11,316 bases of DNA from assembly GCA_050260415.1 (NCBI GenBank), contig JBLNCE010000077.1, positions 1 through 11,316 on the forward strand. The letters are read 5' to 3'. This document shows, piece by piece, positions 7,079 to 11,316 of this stretch (position 1 is the stretch's first letter; each line of letters opens with the position of its first letter). Position numbers and translations under genes: made by a program. Source of the stretch: JBLNCE01 sp050260415 (lineage in GTDB: Bacteria; Bacillota; UBA4882; JAAYXC01). The notes under the pieces are model-generated. The model was not told where the DNA came from, ran no database searches, and was given only the letters and a program-made list of their open reading frames with translations.

Positions 7079-7636
7079 ATGAATCCCGCAAATCTAATCG
7101 GCGGCGTCACCCTGCTTGTAGCCGCGGCGGCATTGGCGGCCTTGTCACAACTCACCCTGGTTCCACTCGTCTTTTGCCTGCTCCTTGCCCTGGTCGGCTT
7201 GCTGGTCCTCTTCAGCGCGGACGACAAGGCGCGCGCCCTGACGGGAAAATGGTGGAGTGTCCTGCGTGGCTGGTTCTTGGGCAACGGGGGTTGGCCTCTC
7301 TGGGAGGCGATCGCGGTCGGGCTCATCCTCTTCGGTGTCTTCGCCGGCCTCGAATTCCTCGGCCAGGCGTCCGTAATCCTGGCAGCCTTCCTCGCGCCCT
7401 GGCTCGCGGGCCTATGGGCCTCGCGGCGCGGCACCCAATGGCCCGCCCTGCTCAGTCCCCTCGCTGGCGCCGTGGTAGGCTTGGTCCAGGGACGGTTCTT
7501 CTTGGCCTGGCTGCCGGTGGAATGGCGCGAATTTCCCGCGTCCATCCTCGCGATGGTCGTGGCCGGACTGATCGGAGCGGCGCTGGGTTTTTGGGCCTGC
7601 GCGCGCGGGCAGCTCAAGATGGCAAAGAAAGCGTAA
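7079..7636 (+). CDS. Small polytopic membrane protein of unknown function
   Basis: I do not recognise the family. With the start at ATG 7079, supported by a near-perfect AGGAGGT (7067-7073) five bases upstream, the protein is 185 residues. The frame is open back to a GTG at 7001, but that has no Shine-Dalgarno and would place a charged extension before the first membrane helix. Hydrophobic segments are at about 7-24, 27-46, 76-92, 97-114, 124-144 and 153-174, so five or six transmembrane helices. A hydrophilic loop at 47-75 contains several tryptophans, and the end is basic (QLKMAKKA), which suggests a cytoplasmic C-terminus. No catalytic or transport signature is visible. It stands alone, converging on the anti-sigma gene, with a repeat element in between. 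Confidence 0.75.
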   Translation: MNPANLIGGVTLLVAAAALAALSQLTLVPLVFCLLLALVGLLVLFSADDKARALTGKWWSVLRGWFLGNGGWPLWEAIAVGLILFGVFAGLEFLGQASVILAAFLAPWLAGLWASRRGTQWPALLSPLAGAVVGLVQGRFFLAWLPVEWREFPASILAMVVAGLIGAALGFWACARGQLKMAKKA

Positions 7637-7715
7637 CGCGGCTCGCCGTCTCGAGGCTACAAGAAGAATCCGGATCTCAAGAAGAGGGAGCGCCGGGGAT
7701 AAGCACTAACGGAAC

Positions 7716-7812
7716 GGTATCGGGGTCGGAATCGGCATCGGGATCGAAGGACCGGAAATCCGATTCGCAACCGCAACGATCTCCGATTGCGGCCTCGATC
7801 CCGACCCCGATT
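7716..7812. repeat. Hexanucleotide-periodic imperfect inverted repeat, copy B
   Basis: The left arm (7716-7745) is five hexamers: GGTATC, GGGGTC, GGAATC, GGCATC, GGGATC. The right arm (7797-7812) reads GATCCC, GACCCC, GATT. Reverse-complemented, the right arm matches the first three left units with about one internal mismatch. The interior holds a separate hairpin, CCGCAA (7771-7776) with TTGCGG (7787-7792). The hexamer vocabulary is the same as at 803-906. It lies between convergent genes, where it could act in transcription termination, but no T-run follows on either side. Confidence 0.8.
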
Positions 7813-7864
7813 AATTATGCGGTTGCCATGGCGCATAGGGGGTCTTGGGTTGAAGCAGGCCGCT

Positions 7865-8452
7865 TCATAATCCCCCGCGCAAGGCCCGATATAGACGCGA
7901 ACACTCGCGGGCGACCTTTGCCCAGAACCCCTCGGGCTTCTCAACGTATACGCGCCCTTCGGCGGAGATCCGCCCCTCCACGCGTCCCCTCACATATACA
8001 TCGCCCGCGACTTCGAGGTTGCCGGCGATTGTCGCCCCCGGCGGAATGACGAGCGGCTGACCCGCCCGGGGTACCACCACGACGTGCCCGCCCCGGTTTT
8101 CCACCGCCGCGGCGATCATCTGCCGCGAGCCCGACCAGAAGGCGATACTGACCGCGATCGCCGCAATCGCGACCGCGGCCGCGGCCTGCCCGGGTGTTAA
8201 ATGGAAGGAACGCCTATGCTTGGCCCTGGGCAACGTAACCATGAGCCTGGACAGGACTTCCGGACCGGGGTGCAGTTCGGGCAGGGCGGAAAGTAGATCA
8301 ACCGCCTTGCGCGTCGCGAACCAGTTGTCCGCGCAGCGCGGACAGGCGCGCAGATGCTCTTCGAGCGCGCCGAAATCGTCGCCGGTGATCTCCCTATCCA
8401 GATAACGATCGAACAATTTCTCCGCCTGCAGGCAATCCATGATGCACCTCAT
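7865..8452 (-). CDS. Membrane anti-sigma factor: zinc finger, one TM helix, bactofilin-like tail
   Basis: This is the probable partner of the adjacent ECF sigma factor, holding it inactive at the membrane. Seen over 195 residues: an N-terminal anti-sigma zinc-finger (zf-HC2) pattern with C7, H33, C37 and C40 (HLRACPRC), one hydrophobic helix at about 88-106, then an extracytoplasmic part. Residues about 132-171 carry G-x-V/I spaced repeats (GATIAGNLEVAG, GDVYVRGRVEG, GRISAEGRVYV), resembling the right-handed beta-solenoid of bactofilins, followed by an amphipathic tail. The ATG at 8452 overlaps the sigma stop (ATGA), indicating translational coupling. A second ATG at 8440 has a better GAGGTG Shine-Dalgarno and would remove four residues while keeping C7. 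The anti-sigma role is inferred from domain and neighbour; the bactofilin likeness is by pattern only. Confidence 0.85.
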   Translation of the reverse strand: MRCIMDCLQAEKLFDRYLDREITGDDFGALEEHLRACPRCADNWFATRKAVDLLSALPELHPGPEVLSRLMVTLPRAKHRRSFHLTPGQAAAAVAIAAIAVSIAFWSGSRQMIAAAVENRGGHVVVVPRAGQPLVIPPGATIAGNLEVAGDVYVRGRVEGRISAEGRVYVEKPEGFWAKVARECSRLYRALRGGL

Positions 8453-9024
8453 CCCACATCGCGCAGCTTTTCGCGGAGAATGCGCCTGGCGCGGAAGATT
8501 TGGGCCTTGACGGTACCCTCCGGCTGGCCCGTGATGGAGCTGATCTCCTGGTAGCTGAGGCCCTGAATGTGCCGCAACACGGTCACCAACCGGTATTTAT
8601 ATGGGAGCGACGCGATGGCCGCTTCTATCGCCTTTTGCGTCTCGCGGCTGGCAAAGAGCAGTTCCGGATTGTTGGTGTTATCCGGGACCTCCAGTTGGTA
8701 CGTTTCATCCTCGCCCAATGGTGCCGACAGGGACAAGGCCCTGATGCGCCGGCGGCGGATCAGGTCGATACATAGATTATTGGCGATCGTATAGAGCCAC
8801 GAAGTAAACGGTTGGCTCGGCGCATACCGGCCCAAGGCGCGATAAGCCCGCAAGAAAACCTCTTGCGTGGCGTCGAGGGCTTCTTCGCGATCGTGCAAAA
8901 TCCGGCAGGTAAAGCTAAAAAGGCGCGCTTGGTACCGCCGCACCAATTCGGCAAAGGCTTCTCTGTCACCTGCCTGGCTTCGGACAACTAGATCCACATC
9001 GGCGGATTCCAACGGGGTTCCCAC
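8449..9024 (-). CDS. ECF-type RNA polymerase sigma factor (RpoE/SigW-like)
   Basis: This 191-residue protein has the two-domain layout of ECF sigma factors and no region 1 or 3. Sigma region 2 spans about 24-92, with DATQEVFLRAYRAL (51-64) for core binding and the WLYTIANNLCIDLIRRRR segment (76-93) for -10 recognition. Sigma region 4 spans about 133-187, with LPYKYR, the helix-turn-helix YQEISSITGQPEGTVK (158-173) and a basic end. The start is GTG at 9024-9022, with an AAGGA Shine-Dalgarno upstream. It overlaps the anti-sigma gene by four bases, the usual co-expression arrangement. A candidate autoregulatory promoter lies at 9040-9066. The regulon and inducing signal cannot be read from the window; envelope stress is the family-based guess. 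Confidence 0.95.
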   Translation of the reverse strand: MGTPLESADVDLVVRSQAGDREAFAELVRRYQARLFSFTCRILHDREEALDATQEVFLRAYRALGRYAPSQPFTSWLYTIANNLCIDLIRRRRIRALSLSAPLGEDETYQLEVPDNTNNPELLFASRETQKAIEAAIASLPYKYRLVTVLRHIQGLSYQEISSITGQPEGTVKAQIFRARRILREKLRDVG

Positions 9025-9039
9025 CTTTGCCTATTCCTT

Positions 9040-9066
9040 AAAACGCGGCCGACCGCCTTAAGTTGC
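9040..9066 (-). promoter_or_regulatory. Candidate ECF-type autoregulatory promoter
   Basis: On the minus strand, GCAACTT (9066-9060) and CGTTTT (9045-9040) place the AAC and CGT core motifs typical of ECF promoters exactly 16 bases apart, the spacing of SigW-like promoters. It directly precedes the sigma gene. Against it, the implied start site would be only some 10 bases or fewer from the GTG, leaving little room for a Shine-Dalgarno. Confidence 0.3.
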
Positions 9067-9076
9067 GCCGTATACA

Positions 9077-9118
9077 AAGAAAACCCGATTCCCTGTGGTG
9101 AGAGAAACGGGTTTTCTT
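9077..9118 (-). terminator. rpsU terminator, long bidirectional hairpin
   Basis: AAGAAAACCCG (9077-9087) and CGGGTTTTCTT (9108-9118) form a perfect 11-bp stem with a 20-base loop. On the minus strand it lies 24 bases after the rpsU stop and ends in a TTTTCTTT tract built into the stem; the complementary strand also ends T-rich, so it can work in both directions. It isolates the ribosomal operon from the sigma factor gene. Confidence 0.85.
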
Positions 9119-9141
9119 GATGCGACGGTTAGAAAGAGGCC

Positions 9142-9321
9142 TTAAGAAAACCTTTTCTTCTTTCTAGCGGCTTCGGACTTCTTCTTCCTCCGCACGCTCG
9201 GCTTTTCATAATGCTCATGCTTCCTGAATTCGGCCAGGATCCCGGAACGCTGGCACTGCCGCTTAAAGCGCCGTAATGCACTGTCCAGTGATTCGCTCTT
9301 ACCAACCTTGACTTCGGCCAT
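9142..9321 (-). CDS. rpsU: 30S ribosomal protein S21
   Basis: S21 is a small basic protein of the 30S platform near the anti-Shine-Dalgarno end of 16S rRNA and helps initiation. My translation gives 59 residues beginning MAEVKVGKSESLDSALRRFK, with the characteristic RRFKRQCQRSGIL (17-29), EFRKHEHYEKPS (31-42), and the basic tail RRKKKSEAARKKKRFS. Length is normal for the family. The start is ATG with a GGGAGGGA Shine-Dalgarno about 10 bases upstream. It follows hit in the same orientation but has its own strong promoter and its own terminator, as expected for a highly expressed ribosomal gene. Confidence 0.97.
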   Translation of the reverse strand: MAEVKVGKSESLDSALRRFKRQCQRSGILAEFRKHEHYEKPSVRRKKKSEAARKKKRFS

Positions 9322-9347
9322 CTGTTGTCTATCCCTCCCTCCACCGC

Positions 9348-9423
9348 GAACGAAGGGTCGTTCTTAGTGTCGGAACAGCTGCGATAACCACATTATTATA
9401 ACGCATGCCATAATCCCTGTCAA
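9348..9423 (-). promoter_or_regulatory. rpsU promoter (perfect sigma-A consensus) and leader hairpin
   Basis: On the minus strand, TTGACA (9423-9418) and TATAAT (9400-9395) are both exact consensus hexamers with the optimal 17-base spacer. The -35 begins one base after the hit stop codon (9427-9425). The predicted start is near 9388, giving a leader of about 67 bases with a GAACGA/TCGTTC 6-bp hairpin and four-base loop (9348-9363) upstream of the Shine-Dalgarno. Confidence 0.92.
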
Positions 9424-9424
9424 C

Positions 9425-9763
9425 TTAGAGACTGTTGAATTCCCTGCCCCCAAGAAGGTGCAGGTGCAAATGGAAGATAGACTGCCCGGCCTTGGCCCCC
9501 GTGTTGGCCACGATGCGAAAACCTTCGGCGGACACACCCTCCGTCAGGGCCAGGTGCTGCACCGCCCCGATCATGGCTCCCCATAGTTCGGGGGCCGCCG
9601 CTTCCTTTTCACGCAGATCGGCCAGGTGTTTTCGGGGGATGATCAAAATATGGGTGGGTGCGACGGGGTTGATGTCCCTGAACGCCACCACCAGGTCGTC
9701 CTGATACACGATCTTTGCGGGAACCTCACCGGCCGCGATCCGGCAAAAAAGGCAGCCATCCAA
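9425..9763 (-). CDS. hit: HIT (histidine triad) family protein, HINT branch
   Basis: HINT proteins hydrolyse purine nucleoside phosphoramidates and aminoacyl-adenylates in the cytoplasm. Seen over 112 residues: CLFC zinc-binding pair at C4 and C7, DINPVAPTHILIIPRKH at 30-46, the NTGAKAGQSIFHLHLHLLGG segment at 87-106, with the triad H98, H100 and H102; H100 is the expected catalytic residue. Length is normal. The start is TTG at 9763-9761 and keeps the MDGCLFC opening; an AGGTGGTG-like Shine-Dalgarno lies upstream. A nearby ATG is out of frame. It sits between mtaB and rpsU, a conserved position in Clostridia, and is probably transcribed with mtaB across a 97-base spacer that contains a hairpin. 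Confidence 0.95.
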   Translation of the reverse strand: MDGCLFCRIAAGEVPAKIVYQDDLVVAFRDINPVAPTHILIIPRKHLADLREKEAAAPELWGAMIGAVQHLALTEGVSAEGFRIVANTGAKAGQSIFHLHLHLLGGREFNSL

Positions 9764-9829
9764 TCTCCGTCACCACCTGTGGCATTGGTTCCACACAGAT
9801 TATTCTGCCCTGATCCGGAAATTCCTGCA

Positions 9830-9855
9830 GGATTCGCCAGGATCGGAGCGAATCC
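9830..9855. repeat. Perfect hairpin between mtaB and hit
   Basis: GGATTCGC (9830-9837) and GCGAATCC (9848-9855) form an 8-bp stem with a 10-base loop. On the minus strand it begins three bases after the mtaB stop (9861-9859). No T-run follows (TGCAGGAATTT), so it looks more like an RNA-processing or stabilising hairpin, or a weak attenuator, than a full terminator. Confidence 0.6.
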
Positions 9856-9858
9856 GGT

Positions 9859-11154
9859 TCAAACTTTGGGAATCGCGGCTATATAGCCCGCCGCGGCCGA
9901 TTGCCCGACCACCGTTACGACCTCGTTACGAAGGTCGATGGATGAAGGAAACCTCACTTCCACGTACTGTTCGCAAAGGCCGGTACAGGCGCCGTCCTCC
10001 CAATTCTCGACCAGGACGGTAAGATCGCGTTGGAGCAACGAACGATTGAACCGCAGCGCGATCCTTTCCCCCGCGGCCACCGCCGCCCGGCTTCGGGCTT
10101 GGCGAACGGACCGCGGTAGCTGGCCGGGGAATGAAGCGGCGGCGGTCTGAGGCCGGGCCGAAAACGGGAAAACATGCAGGCGGGAGAAGCCGGCCCGCTC
10201 CACGAAGGACAGGGAGGAAACGAAACGCTCCTCGGTCTCGCCGGGAAAGCCCACAATCAGATCCGTGGAGACGGCCAACCCGGGCAGGGACTCCCGCAAT
10301 GAGGCGAGCAGGGCCGCATATTCCGCCGTCCGATACGGCCGCCGCATGCTGGCCAAGATGGCGTCGTCCCCGCTTTGCAGGGGTATATGCAGATGACGGC
10401 AGAACGAGCGCGAAGCGGCGAGGGCGGCGATCAAGGCGGGTGTTACGTCGTTTGGCTCGAGAGAACCCAGCCTGAGACGAAAGCGGGCGGGCAGATCGTT
10501 CAGGGACGCGATGATATCCGCCAGGGTCGCTTCCGTCTTCAGATCCCGGCCATAAGCCCCCAGATGAATCCCGGTCAGGACCAGCTCATGGTAACCGGCT
10601 TCGACAAGCCGCGCCGCCTCCTCGAGAACCCTTTGCGGCGGAAGACTCCGCACCGGTCCTCTGGCATAGGGAATCTGGCAGTAGGCGCAAAACTCTTCGC
10701 AGCCATCCTCGATCTTGAGCCAAGCCCGGGTACGTTCCCCAAAGGCGGTTACCGGCAGGTCGATGAAGCCCGGTTCGGATCCGGGCGGGCGGACGACGCG
10801 GCTTGTCCCTCCGCGTTGCGCGGCGGCCATGACCAACTCCACCATCCTGGCGCGATCTTGGGGGCCGACCACGAGCGCGACCCCGGGCAGGTTCCCCGCC
10901 TCCTCCGCGCCGGTCTGGGCGTAGCAGCCGGTCAAGGCGATTATGGCGCCGGGGTTGGCGCGATGAATGCGCCGGGCCAGCTGGCGGGATTTACGCACCG
11001 CTTCCTGCGTGACCGAACAGGTGTTGATGATATATACCTCGGCTGGAGATGGAAAGGGAACGATGGTATGGCCATGCGTCCTGAATTGCTCCGCGATCGC
11101 CTCGGTATCGTATTGGTTGGCTTTGCAGCCCAGCGTCGTCAGGGAAACCCGCAC
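9859..11154 (-). CDS. mtaB: tRNA t6A37 methylthiotransferase MtaB
   Basis: MtaB is a radical-SAM enzyme that adds a methylthio group to N6-threonylcarbamoyladenosine at position 37 of ANN-decoding tRNAs. The 431-residue protein has the N-terminal MTTase domain with cluster cysteines C10 (TLGCKANQYD), C46 (INTCSVT) and C77 (TGCYAQ). The radical-SAM motif is CEEFCAYC with C152, C156 and C159, followed by IPYARGPVRS. A TRAM-like RNA-binding region lies at about 365-430. TLGCKANQYDTE and the CAYCQIPYARG context favour MtaB over MiaB or RimO, and the hit-rpsU context agrees. The start is GTG at 11154-11152 with ACGGAGG 7 bases upstream. The first domain begins at once, so no residues are missing. 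A palindromic element lies upstream. Confidence 0.96.
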   Translation of the reverse strand: MRVSLTTLGCKANQYDTEAIAEQFRTHGHTIVPFPSPAEVYIINTCSVTQEAVRKSRQLARRIHRANPGAIIALTGCYAQTGAEEAGNLPGVALVVGPQDRARMVELVMAAAQRGGTSRVVRPPGSEPGFIDLPVTAFGERTRAWLKIEDGCEEFCAYCQIPYARGPVRSLPPQRVLEEAARLVEAGYHELVLTGIHLGAYGRDLKTEATLADIIASLNDLPARFRLRLGSLEPNDVTPALIAALAASRSFCRHLHIPLQSGDDAILASMRRPYRTAEYAALLASLRESLPGLAVSTDLIVGFPGETEERFVSSLSFVERAGFSRLHVFPFSARPQTAAASFPGQLPRSVRQARSRAAVAAGERIALRFNRSLLQRDLTVLVENWEDGACTGLCEQYVEVRFPSSIDLRNEVVTVVGQSAAAGYIAAIPKV

Positions 11155-11220
11155 CGGTCGGCCTCCGTTTCAAGAAGCTAGGATCCGTAAATCTTCAGGG
11201 TCGTATAAGCTTTCATATGT

Positions 11221-11312
11221 AGACTAGTCTGGGTCGCGGGAGGCACTATCCGTCCTCCCGCACCCTCCCGGACCAAAGGGTGTGGTCGCACACCCTTTGG
11301 AATCCCGCGACC
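11221..11312. repeat. Nested palindromic element with alternative folds
   Basis: Three perfect complementarities overlap here. CCAAAGGGTGTG (11273-11284) pairs with CACACCCTTTGG (11289-11300) as a 12-bp hairpin with a GTCG loop. GGTCGCGGGA (11232-11241) pairs with TCCCGCGACC (11303-11312) as an outer 10-bp stem enclosing it. GCGGGAGG (11236-11243) pairs with CCTCCCGC (11254-11261) as a local 8-bp hairpin that uses the same bases as the outer stem, so the two exclude each other. The palindrome AGACTAGTCT (11221-11230) abuts it. It lies about 77 bases upstream of the mtaB start. Confidence 0.85.
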
Positions 11313-11316
11313 GGAA

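Noticed and set aside
7072..8049. Plus-strand open frame of about 325 codons overlapping the membrane protein and running through repeat B
   Set aside because: It is frame-shifted against the well-supported membrane protein and overlaps the anti-sigma gene; its product is Arg/Pro/Ser-rich with no domain, as expected for a shadow frame in GC-rich DNA.
11221..11312. Right-end palindromic element considered as an integron attC site or a tRNA
   Set aside because: It lacks the core sites of attC and any acceptor, anticodon or T-loop signature; no integrase is visible.

Overview
The window looks like a chromosomal segment of a high-GC (roughly 60%) anaerobic Firmicute of the class Clostridia in the broad sense (Peptococcaceae/Desulfotomaculum/Moorella-like). 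This rests on gene order and content: tilS directly upstream of ftsH, the mtaB-hit-rpsU string typical of Clostridia and Bacilli, Shine-Dalgarno sequences close to AGGAGG, canonical sigma-A promoters, and frequent TTG and GTG starts. The taxonomic placement is inference; there is no rRNA or other marker to confirm it.

Layout, left to right. (1) 1-775, minus: a 3'-truncated TtcA-family tRNA thiolation enzyme that starts at TTG. (2) 776-1023: a divergent intergenic region holding an unusual hexanucleotide-periodic inverted repeat. (3) 1024-1773, plus: a HAD-superfamily hydrolase. (4) 1940-5374, minus: tilS then ftsH. ftsH has its own extended -10 promoter embedded at the tilS stop and ends at a hairpin terminator. 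(5) 5375-5694: a divergent spacer with inverted repeats and no convincing gene. (6) 5695-6882, plus: a PLP-dependent alpha-oxoamine synthase whose active-site motif is closest to bacterial serine palmitoyltransferases, with an intrinsic terminator. (7) 6961-7636, plus: a possible 11-codon leader peptide, then a small polytopic membrane protein. (8) 7637-7864: a second hexanucleotide inverted repeat between convergent genes. (9) 7865-9024, minus: an ECF sigma factor and an overlapping membrane anti-sigma factor, whose exported tail resembles a bactofilin beta-solenoid. (10) 9077-9118: a long bidirectional terminator. (11) 9142-11154, minus: mtaB, hit and rpsU, with a perfect-consensus promoter for rpsU right after the hit stop. 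(12) 11221-11312: a nested palindromic element with two mutually exclusive folds upstream of mtaB.

Functionally most of the window is translation and proteostasis housekeeping: three tRNA-modifying enzymes (TtcA-like, TilS, MtaB), ribosomal protein S21, and the FtsH protease. A separate envelope theme joins the ECF sigma/anti-sigma pair, the membrane protein and the possible sphingoid-base-type enzyme, but nothing in the sequence shows that these work together. The least explained material is non-coding: the two (GGNATC)n inverted repeats, the nested palindrome at the right end, and the candidate leader peptide. I see no CRISPR array, transposase, phage gene, rRNA or tRNA.
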